A stretch of DNA of 64,000 nt from Desmodus rotundus (Eukaryota > Chordata > Mammalia > Chiroptera > Phyllostomidae): assembly GCF_022682495.2 (NCBI RefSeq), contig NC_071387.1:152166935-152230934 (forward strand), read 5' to 3'. The position numbers and the translations under genes are program-made. Below the pieces are notes generated by a model. The model searched no databases. It was not told the origin of the DNA and was given only the letters and a program-made list of their open reading frames with translations. The stretch's first letter is position 1. Every line of letters begins with the position of its first letter. Of this stretch, positions 48,820-59,240 are shown in pieces.

Positions 48820-49660
48820 CTTTATTTTATGTTGCCAGCTTCATCTGGTGAGTCAGACAGACACCTGCGAGCATGTGATCGCAGATTAGAACCAGAAGTA
48901 CAGATTCTGTTATTGCTGTCGCATCGCCTCTCAATAACGTTACTCTGAATAAATCTTCCTGTGTAAGAAAACTGCTTCAATCTTCTTGACAAATACTGGT
49001 GAGGTAAAAATGGGGGATATAGCAATTGTGAGAACAGATTTTTCTGGCTTAAATTAATAATTCTGAGCAGTACTAAAATTAATTACTCTGTGGTTATAAG
49101 TAGGCAGCGGATTTATGGTAAATGACAGAGTGTTTGCAAATTTTCATGACTACTCGATTAGAAAATGCACAAGTGGAGGCGTCAGCCGAGCATGCATTAT
49201 TTAAGTGGTTGGTGTCTGGCGACAATCTGGAAACTGCAATTGTTGTGGTTGCCGTAGGAAAATTCGCACTTTCTGGGAGAAATTCTTTCACCTTTGTGTG
49301 CCCACAGCACGGATCTCTCCTCATGGCAGCTGTAGGAAACACAGGAACTCCATGACCTGGAAAATGTGGGACAACTGCCACAAGGTGACCCTGGAAGGCT
49401 GGGGTAGGCCCAATTAATTTAAAATTTTGCTTGGCCTTGTCTCTTCCAATTTTCTAAATCCTCTGGAAAAATGATTAATGCGTACACTGCCAATGCGAAA
49501 ATATTTTTGACCCTATTAAAGTCGACCAAGGGTAAACCAAGTGTAGGCTGGCATTGTATCAAACTAGCTTTATTAAATTTGATTGGAGGTTTGTATGAGG
49601 AAGGGACAGACAAGGACATTATTTTGCACAGCAGCTCTCTTTTAAATGAAAATATCAAGA
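48820..49660. promoter_or_regulatory. Candidate conserved non-coding block (CpG-retaining unique sequence)
   Basis: About 840 bp with no repeat signature that keeps many CpG (for example gcgagcatgtgatcgc, gcgtcagccgagcatgc, tctggcgacaat, ttgccgtagg, aattcgcac, aatgcgtac, aatgcgaaaa, gtcgacc) while its flanks have almost none. In methylated mammalian DNA, unconstrained CpG decay quickly, so retention hints at selection or at unmethylated regulatory function. Several short frames run on both strands (49094-49381 minus, 49122-49355 plus, 49205-49417 plus), but none shows a domain. An enhancer-like element is one reading. A decayed non-coding exon is another. Confidence 0.3.
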
Positions 49661-50395
49661 GGAATACAAAGTAGCAATATGCCTTGGACAGGAATAATTT
49701 TAAATATAGGAAAATACCATAAAGAACTTGGTTTAAAGGGTAAACAATATTTGCTAGAAAATTTTCTGTTATCTTATTGCTATGCTGGTCAGTTACCAAG
49801 GAGGATGTTTTAATTTATGGAATGCCTCTGGAAACCTTATATTTCTTCATTTATAGATGAGCTAGTTCAACCTTGCTTTCTTCTATCTGTCATTGAATTG
49901 TATGACTTAAAATTATCTGTCCGCATTTTGAAACTTAGCAGAGCAAGTCTAAATCTCACAATGCTTCCCCAATGTATGCACCCTATGCAATCATCTAATT
50001 AATTGATAACTTTTTTCTACTAGTTATGCTGTTTTGAATAAAAATGGCACAATTCAGACACAGTATTAAAGGATAGAACTTATCATAAGCATTTCTTCCT
50101 TCTCCAAGAAAGAGAAAGTCTATTTAATTGTCATAAAATAGAGTATATGCATGATTTAATTTAGGAGCTAGCATTCAGATTTCACATATAGTGTTTCCTG
50201 TAGTTATTTCAAACCTAGGAGATTCTCTGCCACATGAATATTATCTTAAAGATGATCTTTTTACCCATTTATCACATGGAAAGTGTAACAATTTCCTTTA
50301 TGGCAGGGGTGGGTCTTGCCATAACTAGTGTATAGTAAATACTTACAGAACGAGTGAACGGCAGAAATCACCTGACCACCTGCCAAAGGGAAGAC
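49661..50395. other. No recognisable feature
   Basis: Unique AT-rich sequence. The minus frame 49419-49799 (126 codons) overlaps the plus frame 49471-49674 and has no domain. Confidence 0.4.
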
Positions 50396-50399
50396 TGGA

Positions 50400-50705
50400 G
50401 TTCCATGGCTTTCTCTGCAGTGTCTTCCTACAGGAAGGTTATACTCTCTTCCCTGTGTAATGCAGGCCTGGCGTTTTGATATGGTTTAGCCAACTGAATA
50501 TGCACAGAAGTGAGATGTCACTTCCAGGGGGAATCTCAATCAGCAAAGTTCCAGGTAAAGGACAAAGTGGAGCCAAGTTGCCCCTGACTTGTGATGTACA
50601 CAACAGTGTGACTAAGAAACACATTTTCATTAGTGTTGGCTGTTGAGATTCTGCCACCGCTGTTACCTCTGCAAAATGTAGCTGGTCCTGACTGACACAT
50701 GTAAA
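50400..50705. mobile_element. Possible old interspersed repeat, family not named
   Basis: 'aggcctggcgttttgatatg', 'gaagtgagatgtcacttcca' and 'gtcctgactgacacatgtaa' resemble an old dispersed repeat with a 'tgtcacttcc' core and a 'cctgactgaca' ending. Weak, by eye only. Confidence 0.35.
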
Positions 50706-51520
50706 CTGTATATCCTTTCAGCAGGAGCTAAAGAAAAGAGGGTGAATTGTGATTCTGAGCTTTGGGATGAAATTAACTCTCATCTTCCTGCTACCATATA
50801 TAGGAGACCACTTGCTTCCATGCATCTCCTTCTTCCCTCTTTAACAGGTAGAATGAACCTCCACCGAAAAACGGTCAAGCCCTCTACTTGTGCTCTGGAT
50901 CTCATCTCCTCCCAAATACAGTCTTTTCTCTTTGAGTTAACTTCTGCACGGTCAATATTTCCCTATCTAATGGATCATTCATATATTTCATGCTAAAAAT
51001 AATTCTTTCTTGGCTCCACATCTCTTTCAGCCGGACCCTTTCCCTTCCTGCTTTCTCAACCAGTCTTAATGATTTAACTGTACGTATGCTATCTGTACTT
51101 TTTCATCTCCCATTTGATCTCTAATCTACTATCGTTTCATCCCACCACTGAAGACAAATTGTTCTTGTCAACGTCACTGGTCACTGAAAGCCTCCGTGTT
51201 GTCCAGTCCAAGGGACACATTTTTGTACTAATTTTACTCTACTTCTTAGCAATATTTCACTGAGGTGACCATTCCCTGACTCCTGAGGGGCTACTTTTCC
51301 AGCACACTCACCTGGCTTCATTCTTATCTCTTGAGGTTGACTCTTTCTCCTCCTTTTGTCTCCTCTAAAATCTGTAAAAAGTGGACTCCTATGGGTCATC
51401 ATGGAGTCCTTGTTCTTCTGCCTGTGTATTATCCTCCTTTATTGAATTTGGTCTCCTGACAACTCCTGTTGTTTCTAGAGTTGCCATTCTGATGTCCCCA
51501 CTTGGAAAGGTTCATAAAAG
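50706..51520. other. No recognisable feature
   Basis: Unique-looking, pyrimidine-rich in parts (51000-51120). Frames at 50742-50996 and 51181-51402 are unsupported. Confidence 0.4.
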
Positions 51521-51521
51521 T

Positions 51522-51522
51522 C

Positions 51523-51555
<33 letters not shown>

Positions 51556-51578
51556 TACACACACACATATATATATTT
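51522..51578 (+). repeat. Compound (AT)n(AC)n(AT)n microsatellite
   Basis: catatatatatatatatac, then acacacacacacacac with one interruption, then catatatatat. Likely length-variable between individuals. Confidence 0.9.
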
Positions 51579-51667
51579 AATCTCCCACTTCAAAACATCC
51601 TTTATGAAATGTCAGGCAGACAATTAATAACTTTATTTTAATTCCCTCATTTTAATCTTAAAAAAAT

Positions 51668-51800
51668 CTATTGATCACCCATAGTGTGCCAGGCACTATA
51701 ATAAATGTTAAGAATACAAAAGCGAAACAGGTATATTTTTGCTATTAAAGAAGTGCTTGGCGGGTAGGAAAATATACATACAATTATGGTAAAATGAGTA
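51668..51800 (-). mobile_element. L2-like LINE 3' fragment, antisense
   Basis: 'gatcacccatagtgtgccag' and 'gcactataataaatgttaag' followed by 'aagaagtgcttgg' match the antisense L2 end pattern. Diverged. Confidence 0.45.
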
Positions 51801-52246
51801 AATGAGAGAATTTCTGATATTTTACCTTGTATAACACGTGGTAGAAACATAAAGGAAAGATAAAATAGGATTTCTGGGGCAATAAGAGAAAGATTCCAAA
51901 AGGAGGTTTTATTTGGGTGAAACTATAGTCAAACAGGAATTTTTCAGAAGCAGACAAGAGGAAACATTAGCCCTAAAATCAAGGAGATGGGAGTTTTGTC
52001 ATGTTTAGGGAATTATAAATAGTTTAATATTTTTTCAAAAAAAAAAAAGGAGAGTGGGGAAGAGTAAGGGCTGAGAATAGACTATACTTGGGGACAGGGA
52101 CCAGGACATGTAGGCTTTTGATGGAATTATATTTTTTTGATGTTCAGGCTGATATTTCTGTGCCCTTTTCAATGTCTCGGTTTAACCCATCTCAACCCTA
52201 AATGCATGAGTTCTTTTATACTAATGGGAGGGGCAATGAACAATAT
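51801..52246. other. No recognisable feature
   Basis: AT-rich with a poly-A run at about 52038-52048. Nothing else seen. Confidence 0.4.
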
Positions 52247-52264
52247 TAAAAGCTGTGAAACAGG

Positions 52265-52473
52265 CCCCAGCTGGTGTAGCTCAGTGGGTTGAACACAGGC
52301 CTGTGAGCCAAAGGGTTGCAGGTTCAATTCCCAGTTGGAGCATATGCCTAGGTTGCTGGCCAGGTCCCCAGTAGGGGGTGCGCGAGAGGCAACCACACAT
52401 TGATATTTCTCTCCCTCTCTTTCTCCCTTCCTCCCCCTCTTTCTAAGAATAAATAAGTAAAATCTTAAAAAAA
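52265..52473 (+). mobile_element. VES-type SINE with target-site duplication
   Basis: Head cccagctggtgtagctcagt, 'gcaggttcaattcccagttg', 'catatgcctaggttgctgg', 'gtccccagtagggggtgcgc', 'gagaggcaaccacacattg', pyrimidine tract and tail aataaataagtaaaatct. An 18 bp repeat taaaagctgtgaaacagg (52247-52264) recurs with one mismatch at 52474-52491. Confidence 0.94.
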
Positions 52474-52491
52474 TAAAAGCTTTGAAACAGG

Positions 52492-52940
52492 AGGCATTGT
52501 ACAATTTCTCTTTTCTAATATTTATAGTCTTTGTATTTATTTGTTTACATTCTAGTCTTATTATGTGTTTAATTAATTTGGTTTTGAGTAGCAGTAGGAA
52601 GGGTAAATACTAAAATTTCCAATGTTGTGACAACTACTGTATAATCTCTTTCCAGTCCTTTACCCTTAATACTGTTAAGGCAACAATAATTCTGAATATT
52701 GAATGAAGACTAAATTTTCTCTATTAATTTAATTTAGTATTAATTAATACTAATTAATTAATTCAGTATGGATAAAATCAGTTATAAAATGTTTGAGGGA
52801 TATTAGTTCAACTGATGTTCAGTGAGTTATTTTAAAATGTATCTGTGATGACACTGTATTAGTAATGGTAAATATGATAATTTTATTATATTTACATTCA
52901 AAGCCAAAGCTTACTAGTATTTCTTGTTATACTCATAATG
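52492..52940. other. No feature except an AT-rich palindrome
   Basis: An 18 bp perfect palindrome tagtattaattaatacta lies at 52735-52752 in very AT-rich sequence. Nothing else recognised. Confidence 0.4.
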
Positions 52941-52954
52941 AATATACTGTTCTT

Positions 52955-53046
52955 TTTTAAAATTTTTATTGGTATTCAGTTATAGTTGTATGCCTTTTCT
53001 CCCCATCCCTCCACCCCACCCCATCCGAACCCCCCTCCCTCCCCCA
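52955..53046 (-). mobile_element. Short bat L1 3' end, antisense, with target-site duplication
   Basis: A 92 bp severely 5'-truncated L1: a T-rich start (poly-A complement) followed by 'attggtattcagttatagtt' and a C-rich tract (ccctccaccccaccccatcc, cccccctccctccccc). A perfect 14 bp repeat aatatactgttctt at 52941-52954 and 53047-53060 flanks it. Confidence 0.88.
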
Positions 53047-53311
53047 AATATACTGTTCTTAAAAAATTAAAATGGCAAACAGTATGAATTGGCAAACTCA
53101 TACATGAATTCTTGAGTATTTCACATCTAGTAGAAAAATACAATAAAGAACCTCTTTTGAAACAAACTGGGAAAACAATTTTGCTTCTAAGTATTTTAAT
53201 ATAAATAGTATTTAAAATACTTAAATTTTGTGATGCAAAATTCAGTTGAGTGGTATAAAAAATGTTTTGCCTTTGTTTTACCTTAAACAAAGTCTCTCCT
53301 ATTTTTTATTT

Positions 53312-53620
53312 CTTTTTTATGCTATTATAATTGTCCCAATGTTTCCCCTTTCCCTCCAGCAATTCCCCCCCACACCTTAGTTCATGTCCATGGGTCATGC
53401 ATATGAGTGCTTTGGCTTCTCTATTTCCTATACTATTCTTAATGCCCTCCTATCTATTTTCTACCTACCAACCATGCTTCTTAATCCCTGTACTTTTTTC
53501 CCTATTCTCCCCCTTCACCCTCCTACCCAATAACCCTCCATGTGATATCCATATCTATGACTCTGTTCCTGTTCTAGTTGTTTGCTTAGTTTGTTTTTTA
53601 GGCTCAGTTGTTGATTGTTG
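53312..53620 (-). repeat. Second (distal) L1 3' UTR module of the HAL1-like element
   Basis: Antisense 'gctattataattgtcccaat', 'tccatgggtcatgcatatga' and C-rich phrases are those of a bat L1 3' UTR. It lies beyond the first 3' UTR module (53632-53890), which has its own A-rich end complement at 53632-53672. The target duplication encloses both modules, consistent with read-through (3' transduction) of a neighbouring L1 end. Confidence 0.6.
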
Positions 53621-53916
53621 AAAGTTTATGGTCATTTTTTTACTATTCTATTTTATTTTTTTATTGTTGCTCAATTACAATTGTCCCCATTTTTCCCCCA
53701 TTACTCTCCCCTGCTCTACTCATTCCTCACCTTCCACATGCAATCCTCCCCTCTCCCATTGTCTTTGTCCATGGGTCCTTTATACATGTTCATTGATTTG
53801 ACCCTTCCCCTTCTTTTCCCTGTTATCCCCCTTCCCCTCCCCTTTGGTCACTGTCAGTTTGTTCTTTATTTCCATGGTTCTATTTAATTTTAATGTTCAT
53901 AGTTTTGATATTTTTA

Positions 53917-54743
53917 TTAAATAAGTTTCTTTAACATTTCATATAATAAGGGCTTGGTGATGACGAACTCCTTTAGCTTTACCTTGTCTGGGAAGCAGTT
54001 TATTTGCCCTTCAGTTCTAAATGATAGATTTGGTGGATAGGGTAATACTGGTTGTAGGTCCTTGCCTTTCATGATTTCAAATATTTCATTCCAACCCCTT
54101 CTTGCCTGAAAAGTTTCTTTTGAGAAATTAGCTGATAGTCTTACAGGAACTCCTTTGTAGGTAACTCTTTCCTTGTATCTTGTTTCTTTTAAAGTCTTCT
54201 CATTATCTTTAGCCTTTGGCATTTTAATTATGATGTGTCTTGGTGTGGTACTCTTTGGGCCCAACTTGTTTGGAACTCTCTGTGCTTCCTGGACTTGCAT
54301 GTGTAATCCCTTTGCCAAATAAGGAAGTTTTCCTTCATTATTTTTTCAATTATGTTTTCAATTTCTTTCTCTTCCTCTTCTCGCACTCCTATGATTCAGA
54401 TGTTGGCACATTTGGAGATGTCCTAGAGTCTTTTTATACTCTCCTCATTTTTTTTGAATTCTTGTTTCTTTATTCTGTTCTGGTTGAATGTTTATTTCTT
54501 CCTTATGTTCCAAATTGTTGAGTTGAATCCTGGTTCCTTCCCTTCACTGTTGATTTCCTGTGGATTTTTCTTTATTTCACTTAGTGTAACCTTCTTTTCC
54601 TTCCTTATGCTTTTGCCATATTCAGTGAGTTCTCTGAGCACCCCGATCACCAGTATTTTGAACTCTCCATCTGATAGATTGGCTATCCTCGTTTCATTTA
54701 GTTCTTTCTCTGGGACTTTGTTATGTTCTTTCTTTTGGGCCAT
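53917..54743 (-). pseudogene. L1-type ORF1p, broken
   Basis: ORF1p is an RNA-binding chaperone that coats L1-type transcripts in the cytoplasm. The N-terminal part is open at 54492-54743 (starts MAQKKEHNK, contains ELNETRIANLSDGEFK, typical of the L1 ORF1 N-terminus). The C-terminal part is open at 53917-54318 and holds the RNA-recognition and C-terminal domains: motifs QVQEAQRVPNK, RHIIIKMPKAKD, RVTYKGVPVRLSANFS, QARRGWNEIF and PDKVKLKEFVITKPLLYEML. Between them (54319-54491) the coding signal continues in shifted frames with at least two stops. Total coding length of about 275 codons is shorter than a usual L1 ORF1p of about 330-340, the difference falling in the coiled-coil region, as in HAL1. 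Not functional as it stands. Confidence 0.85.
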
Positions 54744-55534
54744 ATTTCTTTATATCCTCAGCTTGGCAGCCTCCCTGTGTTTGTTTCTGTCTATTAGGCA
54801 GAGCTGCTTTGACTCCCTGTCTTAGCACACCTGCTAAGTTGTATGGGGTGAAGCCTTAGGTATTAGCCAGGGCGGGGCAAACCACTTCACTGCTTTGTGG
54901 CTCTGTGTGTGGGGAAGGGGTTGAAGGGGAGACAATGCTACTGCTTGGCTTCTGGAGGCTTGCCCGGCATTTGCTGTTTCCAGTCACTTTGCCCACTTCC
55001 TATGTGTGACTGGTGCCCTTTTAGCTGTTGCCCTGGTGCTGGTTCCCAGAATGGGTTGGTTGTGTATGTTCTAGGTCCACGCAAGCCCTTTAAATGGACT
55101 CTCCTGAGAAACCAACAGTTTCTTCTGCTACCCCAACTCCCACTGGTTTTTACAGCCAGCAGTTGTGAGGCTTTATTTTCCTGGTGCTGGACCCCTGGGC
55201 TCTGCAGTCTGGCCTGGGGCTGGGATTGCTAGCTCCCAAGATATCCCTCTCAGTTTTTATCCCCCACACGGGAATGAGGGACTGCCTGTTAGTTCCGCCT
55301 TTGCCACCTCTCCAGTGCCACACCATGTCCTCTCTGCCCCTCCTACCTATCTGGGTGAATATGGCTTTTTAAAAAATCCTTGGTTGTCAGACTTCCATGC
55401 AGTTCAATTTTCTGGCAGTGCTAGGTGTTTTTTTGTTTTGAGGTTAGTTGTGATTCTTCTTGTGGTTGCGTGAGGAGGTGAAGCATGTCTACCTATGCCT
55501 CCATCTTGACTGGAAGTCCTCCTATTTCTTATTT

Positions 55535-56835
55535 ATTAATTTATAACAAGAATGATACATTGATCATGGACAGGATTTTTGTAATCAAGTTGAAGGTATA
55601 TGAGGTCTTTAACTTCATGGATGTATATGTTGGGGTGAATCAATAGTTTCAGGGAGGAACCTTTGCCATGGAGTGCTAGAAGGTGACGTTGTCTTACTTG
55701 AATTATTTTATGGTTGCAACTGAATGGGCTTTGATAACTTCTTCAGTAAATTAGTCATTCTAGTGAACTGCCTACAGCATTTTTGTGAAAGCAGTAGAAC
55801 CAAGAGCAAAAAAACCCATTAATGGTATGAATAAAATTCTTCCCTGTGACTTTAACACTAAGTTTAAAAAAAAAACGGCATGGTAGAAAGGCAAGTTTTC
55901 AAGTCTAATTTTCTGAAGATAGTTTATAAAATGACTTTACATACACAGCAAGTTCTTATCTGTGTAGCTCTAGCTCATTCAAGTGCTCATTATAATTTTT
56001 CATTTGCATTTGATAGACTGGAGCTGGGTGGGTGGCCAGTGACATAAAAGTTGGCTCCACTAAAGTAAAAGTTCATTTTTTACATGAACTTGAGCTACTG
56101 GGCACAGGGATGCTTTTTGAAATACATATTCTTTCCCACCCCTCCAACCACACATGTCAAGACATGCAATGTCCTTAACACCAAGATGCATTCAGGAATA
56201 AGAAAGTCTACACTTCAAATTATGTAAGAATAGGCTACACAATTTGTAAGATGATTTAAATAAAAAGCTAAGTAATTATGGGCTTCTTTTTTCCTTCCGT
56301 AGTGCTGATGTCTCTACTTAGCATTAGGTAAAGTGTTCTGGGATGTTCATTAAGGATTCCAGGCCACTGGAGTACTACTAAGATCATTAATTTCTACCAC
56401 AAAGCCTCAAATGTATTACCCTAGTCAAGTGGGTACTGGGGAAATCTGGTTCATTATTTCTGATAATGGAAAATGTACTTTTATGCAATGGCAGCTACAC
56501 AGCTCACAGTTGTGGTTATTAAGGAATTAGGCATTAGCCTTTCCAGGTGTCTAGGGTTCCACTCTGTATCCCACTTTGAATGTTATGGCTCTTACATAGC
56601 AGCACATACACTGACAAAGAACTTAGATTTTTGCAAGATAGGAAGTTCCCAAGTGCAGAAAAAAGGTTGACTTAGGCCTTAAAATATAATTAAATGAGGG
56701 AAGCAAACGCCTACCATTTGTCCATTGGGTTAAAATAAAGTTAAATACATAAATTGTTTTTATTAAAGATTGTAATTTTTCTTAAAACAATTTTAAAGGT
56801 TCAATTTCTATGTTATTTCAGATGTGGATCAGACC
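55535..56835. other. No recognisable feature
   Basis: Unique AT-rich sequence with no gene or named repeat. Confidence 0.4.
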
Positions 56836-56838
56836 TTT

Positions 56839-56977
56839 ATTATTTATTAAGTTAATACATGTAGAATTATTAACATCTGGTATGTAACAGGTACTGTTAC
56901 ATACAGTTATTACATACATATTATTTATTAAGTTAATACAGGTAGAATTATTAACATCTGGTATGTACATATACTGT
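56839..56977 (+). repeat. 81 bp tandem duplication
   Basis: A 48 bp block starting attatttattaagttaata at 56839-56886 recurs at 56920-56967 with a single difference (acatg versus acagg). The period is 81 bp and similarity fades after the second block. Confidence 0.85.
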
Positions 56978-57635
56978 TCTAAATATTATAGCAGATGCAA
57001 ATATTTAAGAGTAAGAAGATGTTCCAGTCTTTTAGTTGAGTTTCCCTTCTAATAATAGGATGTTATGAAATGACTGCAAAGCAAAGCACATGGGATTTAT
57101 AAGCATGTAGTATAGCAGGAAATGATTCTAATAGCTTTCTCTGATGATTGAAATCTGCTCTTTGTGGTAGCCAACATTAAATGAAGTTGAGATACCAGAA
57201 ATTTTGTGATATTTTATAGAGAGAATAAAAATAATTCGATGGATAGAAATGTTGCAGTGGAACCATGTATAACCTGCTTACACATTCTTTAAGGTTTCTT
57301 AAGAACTCTCCGAGAGCATTCTCTTCAGTGAAGACATTGAGAAATACATTGTCCAGGGAACTCCAAAATCCCTTAGAAAATTAGTGGTACCTCTTCTCTG
57401 TAAGTAGGGGTCATGGTAGGTGAAGCCCCAATAAAAATGGACTTTTATTTTTATTATGAACGACAAGATTTCATTGTGACAGAAGCATTAGTCACCACTT
57501 TAAATCAATAATGGGGTTTCTATTTTACTAAATATTCTTTGCATTAATTGATGTTATCTTATAATTTTCTTCCTTTAATCTACTTCTTATACTGAATTAC
57601 TGCAATAAATTTCCAAGTGTTACACTAGTCTTTAA
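56978..57635. other. No recognisable feature
   Basis: Unique AT-rich sequence. Confidence 0.4.
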
Positions 57636-57639
57636 TTTC

Positions 57640-59240
57640 TATGATAAATTCTATTTGATAACAATGTTTTTATTTTGTGGCTAGACTGTGGGATCCACCT
57701 AATTATTACTGAATTTATATAATAAATGAAATTGGGCTACAATTTGTGTTATTTATACTTGTCCAATTTTCGCTATCATGATTTTTCTGCTCTTGAAGAC
57801 TATATTGGGCAGACTTTCACATTTCCCTAATATTTCCTAAACTTATGAGGATTATCTATGTTGGGAAGTATTTACTACGACTTTTCTGTGTAATCATCTG
57901 GGTTTGGTACCATTATAGGCAGATACAAACTTTAAAGTTGTCTTCTAAAGTCATTTTTTTGTGCAGATTTTCTACTACTTCTTGCAGCATTTTTAGCCAT
58001 TTCATTGAGGTTTTCATTGGTATAAAACAGAACATTCTCTACTAAATTATTTTTAGAAAGGATGTGGGGTTAATGAACTTAGTGAGTCCTTGCCTTCCTG
58101 AATATGCCATTATTTCCCCCTCACAATTGATTAAAAATTTAGTTGTGTCAAGTATTAGATTTAAAGATGTTTTTCCTTGTCCTTCTTTGGAAGTGTTGCT
58201 TTGCTATATTCTAGAATAAGTTATAGCTGAGCAATTTGAGACAAATATAATATCTTGTTTCTTTATAGGTCACCTAGTTACTTCTCCATGGAAAGTTTAG
58301 GATTTTCCCTTTCTTTGGAGTTCTGAAACTCTATTATGATTTGTCTTCATGTGTATATGTTTCTTTCATCCTGTTGAGCCCTAGGTAGGCCCAAAGTTAT
58401 GTCTTCTTTTTAGCTCTGGAGATTTTTTTCCCATCATTTTCCTTATTATTCCCTTTCCTTCATTGTGTTTGTTTTCCTTCTGTAAACCTAGTGTAATGGA
58501 TGTTGGTATTTATGCTTTTTATTATCTATATGTCTTAAGTTTTTCCCTAAAGTGTTATCATTACTATGTTCTTTTGTATCATGTTTTGGAAGAATCTTTT
58601 AGTTTACTCTTTCAGTTTGTGAATTTATTCTTTAGCTTTGTTTTCATTCCATTTCACTTTTGAAATTACTACTTAATTTTTTTTGACAACCATATTAAAA
58701 ATTCTAAGTCATTGTTTCTATCTTTGTGTATAAATATATACCATGGAAGTTCTCTAAATATATTAAGTGTACATTCTGAAAAGTTTGCTCTGCTAAGCAA
58801 AGTTTTAATTCTTGGCTGTTAATTCTTCATTTGGTGGTTTTATTGTCTTTATCCTGCTGATGGCTTTTTCAGATGTTTGGTGATTCTCTTTCTGTTCATC
58901 TTGTGTCTTAATATCCCTGTTCACAATTTATAGTCTCTGGTGATTCTAGGGGACAAACCAAACATACTGGTGTATGGTTGTGCGAGTTCTTCTAGGAATA
59001 AGGGATTCCCATTCTTCCTGGACTTTGTTAGCTATCTGAGCCAGAGTGCGCTGCCTTTCCAGACCTAGCACACATCATCATTGCTTTAGCTGCAGCTTCC
59101 AGGTAAAGAGCCCTGCTGCCCCCTGTTCTGGGCAATGCGTCATCAACCTAGTGACTTTCCAGGTATCTTTCTTGCTGATCCCAGAGCACCCTGGGATTTC
59201 CTTCCTCTCTTTCATATGCCATTGGTTATGGTCTGTTTTT
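57640..59240 (-). mobile_element. Old L1 LINE, antisense, ORF2-to-5' region remnants
   Basis: 'gttgggaagtatttactacg', 'catctgggtttggtaccatt', 'ccatttcattgaggttttca' and 'ttggtataaaacagaacatt' follow the antisense of L1 ORF2. Further right, 'ctattatgatttgtcttcat', 'gtgtaatggatgttggtatt' and 'atcttttagtttactctttc' fit antisense 5' regions of old L1. Strongly decayed and rearranged. The plus frames within it are not genes. Confidence 0.55.

Larger units (their letters stand above)
53312..55519 (-). mobile_element. Complete ORF1-only L1 derivative (HAL1-like) with two-part 3' UTR
   Basis: On the minus strand it starts at about 55519 with an L1-type opening (cttccagtcaagatggaggc), followed by a 5' UTR (to about 54744), an ORF1 region (54743-53917) and a 3' UTR (53890-53312). 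There is no ORF2: the L1 3' UTR follows ORF1 directly. Flanking 15 bp repeats tcctattttttattt (53297-53311) and tcctatttcttattt (55520-55534) differ by one base, so the whole 2.2 kb appears to have inserted as a unit. HAL1 ('half L1') elements are known mammalian retroposons with only ORF1 that depend on L1 for reverse transcriptase. The alternative is an L1 copy that lost ORF2 by deletion. Confidence 0.8.

Noticed and set aside
53331..53887. Plus-strand frames of 60-96 codons with hydrophobic and Pro-rich content
   Set aside because: They are the antisense of the L1 3' UTR modules of the HAL1-like element.
54240..54825. Plus frames of 93 and 123 codons resembling a membrane protein
   Set aside because: They are antisense to the L1-type ORF1, whose minus-strand reading carries the real protein signal.
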